NCBI RefSeq assembly: GCF_015234585.1
Contig: NZ_JADFCM010000001.1
Span: forward strand, 1,054,001-1,118,000
Reading direction: 5' to 3'
Origin: Pseudalkalibacillus hwajinpoensis
GTDB taxonomy: Bacteria; Bacillota; Bacilli; Bacillales; Guptibacillaceae
Length of the DNA: 64,000 nt
The notes beneath the pieces are model-generated. The model searched no databases. It worked only from the letters and a program-made list of their open reading frames with translations, and had not been told where the DNA came from. Made by a program: the position numbers and the translations under genes. Shown piece after piece: positions 48,984 through 57,593 of the stretch. How positions within the stretch are numbered: the first letter of the stretch is position 1; each line of letters begins with the position of its first letter.

Positions 48984-51136
48984 ATGTCAGAAGGAAATGA
49001 AATTGCAAAAAAAATAATATCATCGGGATATTTTGCTAGCCAAATACCAAGTGAATTTAATTCTACTACTTTAAGTGAGATTATTGATAGTCTTGATTTA
49101 ACAAAATCAAGACTATCAAAAGAAGGTTTAAATAAATGGTGCAAACTCATTGATTTTTCAATTCCGAAAACAGAAAATTTCCGAAGGATTCTGTCTGTTC
49201 CACACCCATTACATTATATATTGTTAGCAAAATTAATTGAAAATAATTGGGGTGATTTAGAGTCACATTTTGCAAAGTCGCAATTTTCTTTGACCACTCC
49301 ACAAATTTCTGAAGATAGGATAGAACCAAAATATAAAATGTCTGAAAAGATCAATAGAAGAATTCATAATCTAGTATTAAATAGATATATATTACAAGCA
49401 GATATCACAAGGTATTATCCAAGTATTTACACTCATTCTATTCCATGGGCACTACATACAAAAGAGGTGGCAAAAGCAAATCCAAGAGAAGATGGGTACT
49501 TTGGTAATGTGATTGATAGATTGGTAAGAAATATGCAGGATGGACAGACTGTAGGAATTCCTATCGGTCCAGTTGTATCATTAATAGTACAGGAGATATT
49601 AGGAACAACAATTGATGATGAATTCAAAAGAGAATATGGTGATGGTTTAGTAGGTTATAGATATACAGATGATATGGAATATTATTTTAGTTCATCAGAA
49701 GAAGCTGAAAGAGCCCTGAATATCTTAAATAAAATTTTAAAAAATTATGGACTTGATTTAAATAATTCAAAGACAAAAGTAATTAAAATACCACAAGTTT
49801 TGGAATCTGAGTGGTTATTCTTCTTTAAAAAGTATGAATTTAGAAAACATAAAAAGGATAAGAGAAAATCAATTTCTATGCAACATACAGATATAAAGGA
49901 ATTCTTTAGTACAGCTTTTAAAAATAAAATTCAAACAGACGAAAAAGGAATATTAAACTATGCAGTAAAAGTATTGAGGGGAGTGGTAATTTATAGAGAG
50001 AATTGGGATGTATTTGAATCATTACTATTACAATCTATCCTTGTAGATTCATCGATAATACCTACAGTGTTTGAAACTATTGAAGGATATAAATATAGAG
50101 GTTATCCATTAAATGATGTAAGGATACAAGATTTTATTAATGTACTTATTAGAGATAATGTAGAGTTAAGAAATGACTTTGAGGTCTCATGGGCTCTTAG
50201 TTTTGCTGCAAAGTTGAATATTCCTATAAAAGAAGATGTTAGTAAACTATTGTTAAAGGATGACAATGCAATAATAAATATATTGGTAATGATATTAAAT
50301 TCTAAGAACCTTTTAAAAGGAACTTTAGATTTTTCCCATTATGAAACTCTTCTGTCTGAAGAAAGCCTTTATGATGGCAATTGGCTCTTCTATTAAGAAT
50401 GCTGTATTCATGGTTGGCTAGGTAAATGCAAAGATAATCAACATTTTAAAGATGACAAGTTTTTTGAACAGCTTTTGGATAACAATGTATCATTTGTTAA
50501 TCCTAAATATTCTAGTGTATTAAATGAAGTAAAGAAGTCAGTCATTTATATATGTATTAAACACTATAATAATAATATGAAGACCTTAGAAGCACAGGAT
50601 ATTATGTCAAATATAATTGAAGAGTACTCTTTTTCGATAGAAGCCGACTTAATAGAAGAATTGGTTAATGAGTTAAGGGTTGAAATCAATAAAATAAACG
50701 CTGCTGAAGGAGAAACAGAAGAAGCTGAAGGAACGGCAGGAGAAACAGAAGAAGCAGGAAGGAAGCTGAAGGAACGGCAGGAGAAACAGAAGAAGCTGAA
50801 GGAACGGCAGGAGAAACAGAAGAAGCTGAAGGAACGGCAGGAGAAACAGAAGAAGCTGAAGGAACGGCAGGAGAAACAGAAGAAGCTGAAGGAACGGCAG
50901 GAGAAACAGAAGAAGCTGAAGGAACGGCAGGAGAAACAGAAGAAGCTGAAGGAACGGCAAGAGAAACAGAAGAAGCTGAAGGAACGGCAGGAGAAACAGA
51001 AGAAACAGAAGAAACAAACATAGTACCTTCAGTAAGTAAACAAAGGAATGATAGCAACTGGCTATATTATTTCTTAACAACAAATTTAAACAAAACATCT
51101 AATATTGGTAGATATGAAATTGAGGATGACTATTAA
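48984..51136 (+). pseudogene. Defence-type reverse transcriptase (DRT/Abi class) broken by a stop and a frameshift
   Basis: The RT domain covers about residues 50-300: 'VPHPLHYILLAKLIENNWGD', 'LQADITRYYPSIYTHSIPWA' (first catalytic Asp), 'QTVGIPIGPVVSLIVQEILG', 'VGYRYTDDMEYYF' (Y-x-D-D). It has no group II intron maturase or retron msr arrangement and resembles the UG/Abi class. The frame is cut by TAA at 50394-50396 after 'YDGNWLFY' but continues in the same frame with 'ECCIHGWLGKCKDNQHF', so a sense codon probably mutated. Further on, an 11-base addition near 50755 shifts the frame within the 30-bp repeat; the other frame carries the tail 'NWLYYFLTTNLNKTSNIGRY' to TAA 51134-51136. The 470-residue product from 48984 to 50396 may still be made. 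Confidence 0.72.
50706..51016 (+). repeat. 30-bp coding tandem repeat (minisatellite)
   Basis: Seven consecutive 30-base units from 50768 to 50977, identical except for one G-to-A in the seventh, plus degenerate units on both sides. In the original RT frame each codes for EGTAGETEEA (acidic); in the shifted frame, KLKERQEKQK (basic). Because 30 is a multiple of 3, no frame is closed inside the array. Copy number probably varies between strains. Confidence 0.92.
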
Positions 51137-51301
51137 GTTTTTTTCCTGGAATCTGTGGGGATGGTTTTTATGATTTTATATTAATATAGAATCAAAGGGT
51201 TGGATGTAGTTACCAGATTGAAATATTGAGTAATTGAATGAAACGTGAATGGGATATGAATCGTGAGAACCGTCCCGATGATTCGATAAAGGAAAGACCA
51301 A

Positions 51302-51526
51302 ATGGAAATTTATTTTGGTGTGAAGTTAAACAACTTTGCTATAAAAAAAGGTAAACAGAGTGATAGATCATTTGGCTTAATTTATTATACGGAAAACGTT
51401 GAAGTTTGGATAAAAAAATGGAATCAAGTTATTCAAGATGGTAAAGGTAAGTATCAACATCTAAAAGATCAACTTGAATATGGAGTGCAAAATAATAATG
51501 AAGGTTTAAGTTATTTGCGGGAGTAA
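51302..51526 (+). pseudogene. C-terminal fragment of a larger protein
   Basis: 74 codons, no ribosome binding site. 'NVEVWIKKWNQVIQDGKGKY' and 'LKDQLEYGVQNNNEGLSYLR' look like the C-terminal helices of large ATPase or restriction-related proteins. Upstream sequence is non-coding, so only a tail remains. Confidence 0.45.
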
Positions 51527-51630
51527 TATAATCAATATCTACCACAATAAATAATTACGTTCCTTTAATATTCTATATAAGGTTATCTTAAAGAAAAGGG
51601 GGTTATCTCATTTTCCAAACAGATGATAAA

Positions 51631-52179
51631 GTGAAAAATAGAATAGAACATGCAGTCAAACAGGCATTTAAAATTCATAACATATCTAGAAAAGATAGGT
51701 GTAGAGATGTGTCGTTAATTACTGGTACTTTAATAGCCAGCTATGTTACTAAAGGGTATGTACTTGCTATAGGTAATGCTGTTTTACCAGAATATAACCT
51801 TGAGTATCCGTTTAATCCCCAAAATAATAGCTACCACATGTGGGTCTATACTGGATACTACGAAATTGTCGATCTTGCAATTGACTCTATTTTTGAGCGT
51901 GATGACTTCAAATATACTCCTAGTGATGGAGAAATCACCAACGTGTGGAAACCTATTGAAAAGAATGTAAGTATGTTAAAGGATCCAACTGAATTATTAC
52001 TTAGAAAATTGCAGCCTGGGAATGGTGTAGTATACCAACCTTTTGATGTGGGGAGTTGGGAAGAGATAGGTACTCATCTGATTTCTATGGATGTTGAAGA
52101 TAGCAAAACATTAGATCAAATTTATAATACTGCAGAACGAGTATATCGTGAATGTACCTACAAAGATAAGAAGATTTAA
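51631..52179 (+). CDS. Hypothetical protein with transglutaminase-like Cys-His-Asp order
   Basis: 182 residues from GTG 51631. GGGGG (51598-51602) better suits an ATT at 51610 in the same frame, so the start is open. 'RKDRCRDVSLITGTLIASYV' (Cys at the start of a helix), 'NNSYHMWVYTGYYEIVDLAI' (His, then Asp) follow the Cys...His...Asp spacing of papain/transglutaminase-like folds. That is motif-level evidence only. It is the last gene before the attachment site. Confidence 0.5.
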   Translation: MKNRIEHAVKQAFKIHNISRKDRCRDVSLITGTLIASYVTKGYVLAIGNAVLPEYNLEYPFNPQNNSYHMWVYTGYYEIVDLAIDSIFERDDFKYTPSDGEITNVWKPIEKNVSMLKDPTELLLRKLQPGNGVVYQPFDVGSWEEIGTHLISMDVEDSKTLDQIYNTAERVYRECTYKDKKI

Positions 52180-52224
52180 TGGTATTGACTAATTTATTTA
52201 ATACAGGGAATGTGCGGAATTCCA

Positions 52225-52332
52225 CCCAAACTTAGCACCTTAGCAAGGTGATAATGGTAGAACAATATTTAATGAAATTCAGTTATACTGGGCTTATTTA
52301 TCCCTTATCACTATCAATACTATTATGAAATC
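52225..52332 (+). repeat. Direct repeat B (element right end)
   Basis: AAGGTGATAATGGTAGAACA and ATTTAATGAAATTCAGTTAT continue to TATGAAATC, directly next to the tRNA-Ala fragment. Counterpart of repeat A at 40133-40312. Confidence 0.6.
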
Positions 52333-52335
52333 ATG

Positions 52336-52378
52336 ACTGGCAGTGTATAGGTCAGCGGTTCGAGCCCGCTATGCTCCA
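52336..52378 (+). other. Attachment site: 3' half of tRNA-Ala(GGC)
   Basis: ACTGGCAGTGTA holds an anticodon loop with GGC; AGGTC is the variable loop; AGCGG-TTCGAGC-CCGCT is a perfect T arm; ATGCTCC plus A is the 3' acceptor strand and discriminator. The U at position 70 is the tRNA-Ala G3-U70 identity partner. No 5' half is present: sequence to the left matches the element end instead. This is the footprint of site-specific integration into tRNA-Ala; the intact gene should be at the other end. Confidence 0.8.
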
Positions 52379-52381
52379 CTT

Positions 52382-52412
52382 GAAAACCCTTGTGTATCAA
52401 GGGTTTTTCTTG
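52382..52412 (+). terminator. tRNA-Ala gene terminator
   Basis: AAAACCCTTG and CAAGGGTTTT surround TGTAT, followed by TCTTG. This is the original chromosomal terminator of the tRNA gene. Confidence 0.75.
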
Positions 52413-52667
52413 TGTATGCATTTATTATAAAGACCAAAATTAAGAGTTTGTTGACGAAATTTTTATTCGGGGCATGTTAATCGAATTGACTTGCTGTTTG
52501 AGTAGCTCTTTTTAAATGGCTGGTAGAATAATGTTATCTATCTAACAGCATACAATGGCGTAAATCATGGAGACGAATTTTTTTCAAAACCCGGGGTATT
52601 ACGATTAGCTAAGCTTGGAACCTAATTTTATTTATCTCTGTTTACCTGGGCAAGTGAAAGGTTCGCC
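52413..52667. other. Intergenic region at start of chromosome
   Basis: No gene recognised; AT-rich with no good ribosome binding site. Confidence 0.35.
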
Positions 52668-52829
52668 TTATATTAGCCTGCTTTCCGTCGCGTTCAAACG
52701 TTTCTTCTGGAGATTTTTCATATCGAGTAAATAGAAAACTAATTGAATTGCTTCTTCAGACAGAACCCCAGTGTAAACCACGCCTCTCCAAGTAATATAC
52801 ACGTATCCAATTGGGAAAAAGAATTTCAT
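52668..52829 (-). CDS. Small hypothetical protein or fragment (53 aa)
   Basis: Minus strand from ATG at complement 52827-52829, GAAAGAG upstream. 'MKFFFPIGYVYITWRGVVYT' and 'SEEAIQLVFYLLDMKNLQKK'. The frame is open further upstream ('RELLSDILKE'), so this may be the C-terminus of a longer damaged gene. Confidence 0.4.
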   Translation of the reverse strand: MKFFFPIGYVYITWRGVVYTGVLSEEAIQLVFYLLDMKNLQKKRLNATESRLI

Positions 52830-52888
52830 CTCTTTCAGGATATCACTAAGTAATTCTCTTTAATCAGAAGAGCCAAAACATTCAGGTG

Positions 52889-53107
52889 TCAATGTATAAA
52901 GTATGCGTGCCAGTACGCATGCTTTATTGTGATTATTAATATTGACATCAAAATTGCCCCTCCCACTAAAATATTAGCGGAGGATGGATCATCCCAAATT
53001 CTATAGATAAAACCTGATATTCTACCGGTTGAATTTTCTATACACCAAAATGTAATCGGATTCATAAAACCAAAAAAACAATAATGAATATTCTGAAAAA
53101 TTTCCAT
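52889..53107 (-). CDS. Small membrane protein (72 aa)
   Basis: Minus strand from ATG at complement 53105-53107. 'EIFQNIHYCFFGFMNPITFW' and 'ILVGGAILMSILIITIKHAY' are two hydrophobic regions. No clear ribosome binding site, which lowers confidence. Divergent from the sugar transporter operon. Confidence 0.45.
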   Translation of the reverse strand: MEIFQNIHYCFFGFMNPITFWCIENSTGRISGFIYRIWDDPSSANILVGGAILMSILIITIKHAYWHAYFIH

Positions 53108-53166
53108 TAAAATCAAATGAATTTAAAACTATAATAAAATTATTAAGAACAAAGAGGGGGGAAAGA

Positions 53167-54687
53167 ATGGGCGAAGATACATTTATATTACAAATGAAAG
53201 GTGTTTGTAAGTATTTTCCGGGTGTTGTTGCCTTGGATCATGTTTCTCTTAACATTAAAAAAGGAGAAGTTCATGCTTTAATGGGAGAAAATGGGGCAGG
53301 AAAATCTACTTTAATGAAAATACTCTCTGGAGTTTATTCGCCAGATGAGGGAGAGATTATCCTAAATGGAAAGATAACACAAATCAGTAACCCAAAAGAT
53401 GCCTTAAATTCTGGGATAAGTATGATTCACCAAGAATTGGAAGCGATTCCAGAAATGACAGTTGCCGAAAATATTTTCATTGGTCGTGAACCCTCATATA
53501 AATTTTTAGGTGTAGTAAAGAGTAGAGAATTAAACCAACGAACAACCAAGTTATTTGATGAGATAGGATTGTCTATTAACCCAAAAGCTAAGTTATCAAC
53601 CCTTAGTGTAGCAGAGATGCAAATGATTGAGATTGTAAAAGCAGTTTCCTTTAACTCGCAAATTGTTGTCATGGATGAACCTACATCAGCTATTACAGAT
53701 CGAGAAGTAGAAAAATTATTTGGAATTATTAAGATGTTGAAAGAGAAGGGTGTCTCTATTATTTATATATCACACAAGATGAGTGAAATTTTTCAAATAG
53801 CTGATCAAATAACGGTATTGAGAGATGGAGGCTTTGTTGATAGTAGAAATGCAAGCGAGTTAACGAATCAAAAGCTAATCTCTTTAATGGTGGGTAGAGA
53901 CATAAAGGATATGTTTATCAAAGAAAAGATTGAGATTGGCGGCCCTATGCTAGAGATAAAAAATTTTAGAAGAAAGGGTAGTAAACAAGCAGTTAATTTA
54001 AAAGTTAACCAAGGAGAAGTATTAGGTATTTCTGGTCTAATGGGTGCAGGTAGAACTGAACTCATGGAAGCTATCTTTGGAATAGGAGAAATTGTGGAAG
54101 GAGAACTATTTCTTCGAAAAAAACCGGTGAAGATTAAAAGTTCAATGGATGCAATCAAAAATGGAATATCATTTGTAACCGAAGATAGGAAACTATACGG
54201 ACTCAATCTGAAGGGATCGGTGAAAGAGAATATTTCTTTAGTAAACTTTGATAATATCACTTACTTAAATCAAGTGATTAATAAGACTAAAGAAAAATCG
54301 ATTGTTAATGAGCAAATCAATAGTTTGAATATAAGAATTGCTAACCAACAGCAGGTCGTTGGGACGCTAAGTGGTGGGAATCAACAAAAAGTTGTACTTG
54401 CAAAATGGCTGTTAAGAGAACCGGATGTATTAATATTAGATGAACCAACTCGTGGCATTGATGTGGGAGCTAAAGATGAAATCTATAAAATTATTACGGA
54501 ACTGGCTAAGTCTGGGAAAGCAGTTATTATGATTTCATCGGAAATGCCAGAGTTATTGGGAATGAGTGACCGGTTAGTTGTTATGTATAATGATGAAATA
54601 ACAGGAGAATTCGAGCGTGATGAGTTTGATCAAGAAAGCATACTCAGTTGTGCAACCGGTTACAAAAAAGGGGGTAGGGTATGTTAA
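53167..54687 (+). CDS. Sugar ABC transporter ATPase (RbsA/MglA-like, two ABC domains)
   Basis: 506 residues with GGGGGGAAAG upstream of ATG 53167. First ABC domain: Walker A 'ALMGENGAGKSTLMKIL', Walker B 'IVVMDEPTSAI', with signature region 'LSVAEMQMIEIVKA'. Second: 'ISGLMGAGRTELMEAIFGIG', signature 'LSGGNQQKVVLAKWL', 'VLILDEPTRGIDVG'. The degenerate second Walker A is normal for RbsA. It energises pentose/hexose import with the permease that overlaps it by 7 bases. Confidence 0.95.
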   Translation: MGEDTFILQMKGVCKYFPGVVALDHVSLNIKKGEVHALMGENGAGKSTLMKILSGVYSPDEGEIILNGKITQISNPKDALNSGISMIHQELEAIPEMTVAENIFIGREPSYKFLGVVKSRELNQRTTKLFDEIGLSINPKAKLSTLSVAEMQMIEIVKAVSFNSQIVVMDEPTSAITDREVEKLFGIIKMLKEKGVSIIYISHKMSEIFQIADQITVLRDGGFVDSRNASELTNQKLISLMVGRDIKDMFIKEKIEIGGPMLEIKNFRRKGSKQAVNLKVNQGEVLGISGLMGAGRTELMEAIFGIGEIVEGELFLRKKPVKIKSSMDAIKNGISFVTEDRKLYGLNLKGSVKENISLVNFDNITYLNQVINKTKEKSIVNEQINSLNIRIANQQQVVGTLSGGNQQKVVLAKWLLREPDVLILDEPTRGIDVGAKDEIYKIITELAKSGKAVIMISSEMPELLGMSDRLVVMYNDEITGEFERDEFDQESILSCATGYKKGGRVC

Positions 54688-55670
54688 ATCAAAAAAGTGT
54701 TATTCAGAGGACTGCATCAATTCAAAACAATCAAACGGAAAAAAAGTCATTGAAGTATTTTCTAACGAATTATGGGATCACCATTGCTTTCGTTATCCTA
54801 TGTATAGTATTAACCATTGCCTCTCCTGCTTTTATGACAGTAAGTAATATATTAAATATTTTGAGGCAAGTATCTATTATCGGTATTATTTCCGTGGGGA
54901 TGACATTCGTTATTATCAATGGAGGAATAGACCTTTCAGTAGGTTCTGTGTTGGCATTATCCGCAGTAGTAGCGACAAGTTTTGCGCACCCAGAATCCTA
55001 TCCATTAATTGTTCCTATTATTCTAGGTATGTTAGTAGGAACGGCATGTGGGGCTGTCAATGGTTTTGTTATTGCAAAATGGAACATTGCTCCTTTCATC
55101 GTTACATTAGGTATGATGACAGTGGCACGCGGAGTGACGTTAGTTTATACGGATGGGAGACCTGTTATTAACTTAAGTGAGAGTTACACCAGTTTAGGTG
55201 GAGGGCATATCTTAGGAATTCCGATTCCAATCATCTTCTTTATCGCGGTTGTTTTAATTGGAATCTTTATACTGAAATTCACCAAATTTGGCAGATATGT
55301 ATTTGCATCTGGAGGAAATGAACAAGCAACAAAAGTTTCAGGTATAAATGTAAAATGGGTGAAAATAGGTGTATATTCCATTGTTGGTTTAGCTTCAGGG
55401 CTTGCGGGAATCCTTCTTTCCTCTAGAGTAATGACTGGTTCACCAGTGTTAGGAACGATGTATGAGTTAGATGCGATCGCAGCAGTTGTTATAGGTGGTA
55501 CAAGTTTAGCAGGTGGTATCGGAAGTGTTAGAGGTACTGTACTAGGTGTTTTAATTGTTGGAGTAATGAACAATGGGTTAGATCTGTTGAATGTTTCTTC
55601 TTATTATCAACAAATTTTGAAGGGGATAATTATTGTGTTAGCAGTATTACTTGATCATAAGAAAAATTAA
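54681..55670 (+). CDS. Sugar ABC transporter permease (RbsC-like)
   Basis: 329 residues, ATG 54681 inside the ATPase end. BPD_transp_2 family: 8-10 TM helices, 'VSIIGIISVGMTFVIINGGI', 'DLSVGSVLALSAVVATSF' (the DLSVG motif), 'NIAPFIVTLGMMTVARGVTL', 'YELDAIAAVVIGGTSLAGGI'. All conserved. Forms the membrane channel for the ribose-type importer. Confidence 0.95.
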   Translation: MLNQKSVIQRTASIQNNQTEKKSLKYFLTNYGITIAFVILCIVLTIASPAFMTVSNILNILRQVSIIGIISVGMTFVIINGGIDLSVGSVLALSAVVATSFAHPESYPLIVPIILGMLVGTACGAVNGFVIAKWNIAPFIVTLGMMTVARGVTLVYTDGRPVINLSESYTSLGGGHILGIPIPIIFFIAVVLIGIFILKFTKFGRYVFASGGNEQATKVSGINVKWVKIGVYSIVGLASGLAGILLSSRVMTGSPVLGTMYELDAIAAVVIGGTSLAGGIGSVRGTVLGVLIVGVMNNGLDLLNVSSYYQQILKGIIIVLAVLLDHKKN

Positions 55671-55710
55671 GAATCAATCAAAAAAACATCACTTATGGGA
55701 GGAAGAACAA

Positions 55711-56676
55711 ATGAAAAAAGGTAAATTACTAAGTTTTATTGTGTTCACGCTCATCCTATCTCTTATGGCTGGTTGCTCTGGTAACATAGATCAGGCATCA
55801 GGTACAGACGAGGGAGCTGACGGTGGAGAAGACAAACTGAAAATCGGTGTATCTTATCAAAATCTTCAAAATGAGTTCATTATTAATATTCAAAATGCAT
55901 TAAATGACAAGGCAGAAGAACTCGGTATTGAGTTAATCGAAAGTGATGGACAAGGAAAAGCGGAAGAGCAAATAGCTCATATTGAAAATTTCATCTCCCA
56001 AAAAGTAGATGCGATTATTTTAAATCCTTATGATAAATTTGGAACTGTTCCAGCTGTTGAAAAAGCCGTTGCAGCTGATATTCCTATTATCATAGTAAAT
56101 TCACAAGTAGATAATTTAGAAAAGGCAACGGCATTCGTCGGGTCAGATGATGTGATAGCGGGAGAGCTTGAGATGGAGTATGTCGCTAAAAAATTAGGTG
56201 GAGAAGGAAACGTTGCAATAATCCATGGTCCGAATGGTAACTCTGCAGAAATTGGAAGAACAGAAGGAAACAAAAATGTCCTAGAACAATATCCAGATAT
56301 TAATGTAGTGGCTGAACAAACGGCCAACTGGGATCGAGCCCAAGCGTTATCTTTAGTAGAGAACTGGCTGCAAAGCCATGATGATATTAGTGCAATAGTT
56401 GCACAAAATGATGAAATGGCTTTGGGCGCTTATAATACTGTAGAAGCTGCTGGTAAAGAAGACGAAATTATAGTTGTTGGAATTGATGCTATTCCTGATG
56501 CTTTGAATTCTGTTGGAGACGGGAAACTTGCGGCCACAGTATTTCAAGATGGGTATGGGCAAGGGGAAGCTGCATTCGAAGTAGCGGTAAAAGCTGCTCG
56601 TGGAGAAGAAGTTGAAGATACAACATACATTCCATTCCAGTTGGTAACGCAAGAAAATCTAGATGAATTTAAGTAA
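55711..56676 (+). CDS. Sugar-binding lipoprotein (RbsB-like)
   Basis: 321 residues from ATG 55711 (GGGAGGAAG upstream). Lipoprotein signal 'LSFIVFTLILSLMAGCSG', lipobox LMAGC, acidic linker, then periplasmic-binding-protein type 1 fold: 'LKIGVSYQNLQNEFIINIQN', 'ISQKVDAIILNPYDKFGTVP', 'IPIIIVNSQVDN', 'AIVAQNDEMALGAYNTVEAA'. Binds the sugar outside the membrane and delivers it to the permease. Confidence 0.94.
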   Translation: MKKGKLLSFIVFTLILSLMAGCSGNIDQASGTDEGADGGEDKLKIGVSYQNLQNEFIINIQNALNDKAEELGIELIESDGQGKAEEQIAHIENFISQKVDAIILNPYDKFGTVPAVEKAVAADIPIIIVNSQVDNLEKATAFVGSDDVIAGELEMEYVAKKLGGEGNVAIIHGPNGNSAEIGRTEGNKNVLEQYPDINVVAEQTANWDRAQALSLVENWLQSHDDISAIVAQNDEMALGAYNTVEAAGKEDEIIVVGIDAIPDALNSVGDGKLAATVFQDGYGQGEAAFEVAVKAARGEEVEDTTYIPFQLVTQENLDEFK

Positions 56677-56746
56677 TAGTAGTTTTAACAATTTTAATAA
56701 AAGACGACAGTGTACGAAAACAGTCAAAGTAGAAGGGTGAGGGAGT

Positions 56747-57529
56747 ATGACAATTGAAAATAGAGTAGCTCTAATTGCCGGCGGTGGTCAAAGTTTAGGG
56801 GAAACATTAAGCTATCAGTTAGCAGAAGAAGGATACGATGTAATTGTAGCAGACATAGATATAGAGAATGCCGAACGAGTGGCTAAAACAGTGGAAGAAA
56901 AATATGACAAAAAAGCAATTGCTATCAACAGTGATTTCACAAAAGAAGAAGAAGTAACAGCTATGATTGGAAAATCAGTCGAAACATTTTCAAGGATTGA
57001 TTTATTGGTCTATGTTGCTGGTGTTGCAAAAAGTAGAAAGGTTACCGATTTTAATTTAGAAGATTGGGGTCTAACTCTAGATGTAAACCTAACTGGCTAT
57101 TTCTTATGTGCAAGAGAAGCATCTAAAGAAATGATTAAGCAAGGTGGCGGCAACATTATTCAAATAAACTCCAAATCTGGAAAAGTAGGAAGTAAACATA
57201 ATAGTGCTTATTCTGCATCTAAATTTGGTGGTGTCGGATTAACGCAAAGTCTAGCACTCGACTTAGCGGAGCATAACATACGAGTAAATTCGATCATGCC
57301 AGGTAATCTTCTACAATCACCGATGTTCCAGAGCTTAATTCCTCAGTACTCTAAAAAGTTAGGAATCCCGGAAAATGAGGTGGAACAAGCGTACATTGAC
57401 AAAGTGCCATTAAAGCGTGGTTGTAATAATGAAGATATCGCAAATGCAGTTATCTTTTATGCATCAGACAAAGCAACCTATATGACTGGTCAATCTATTA
57501 ATGTGACGGGTGGTCAGGTGATGTTTTAG
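56747..57529 (+). CDS. srlD: Sorbitol-6-phosphate 2-dehydrogenase (SrlD-like SDR)
   Basis: 260 residues. SDR: NAD-binding 'ALIAGGGQSLGETLSYQLAE', 'LLVYVAGVAKSRKVTDFNLE', catalytic 'IIQINSKSGKVGSKHNSAYS' with Y-x3-K (YSASK, near residue 154). The stretches 'NSAYSASKFGGVGLTQSLAL', 'SPMFQSLIPQYSKKLGIPEN' and 'MTGQSINVTGGQVMF' are characteristic of SrlD. Converts D-glucitol 6-phosphate to D-fructose 6-phosphate with NAD+. It takes the product of SorE, encoded next. Confidence 0.9.
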   Translation: MTIENRVALIAGGGQSLGETLSYQLAEEGYDVIVADIDIENAERVAKTVEEKYDKKAIAINSDFTKEEEVTAMIGKSVETFSRIDLLVYVAGVAKSRKVTDFNLEDWGLTLDVNLTGYFLCAREASKEMIKQGGGNIIQINSKSGKVGSKHNSAYSASKFGGVGLTQSLALDLAEHNIRVNSIMPGNLLQSPMFQSLIPQYSKKLGIPENEVEQAYIDKVPLKRGCNNEDIANAVIFYASDKATYMTGQSINVTGGQVMF

Positions 57530-57593
57530 CAAGATAGGAACTCCAATGAGGTTTGCACTCAAAACGTCCATAAGAAAGAAAGGAATGAATGAG

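Noticed and set aside
50768..50977. CRISPR-like 30-bp repeats
   Set aside because: The units are directly joined with no spacers; this is a coding tandem repeat.
50673..51098. Long Leu/Phe-rich and Ser/Val/Pro-rich minus-strand ORFs over the repeat
   Set aside because: They exist only because a 30-bp repeat keeps every frame open. No ribosome binding site; composition is a mirror of the coding repeat.
48600..51300. Group II intron around the RT
   Set aside because: No maturase or endonuclease domain and no domain V hairpin found. The protein looks like a defence RT; the flanking motifs remain unexplained.
52336..52378. A functional tRNA gene
   Set aside because: Only the 3' half is present; no D arm or 5' acceptor strand upstream.
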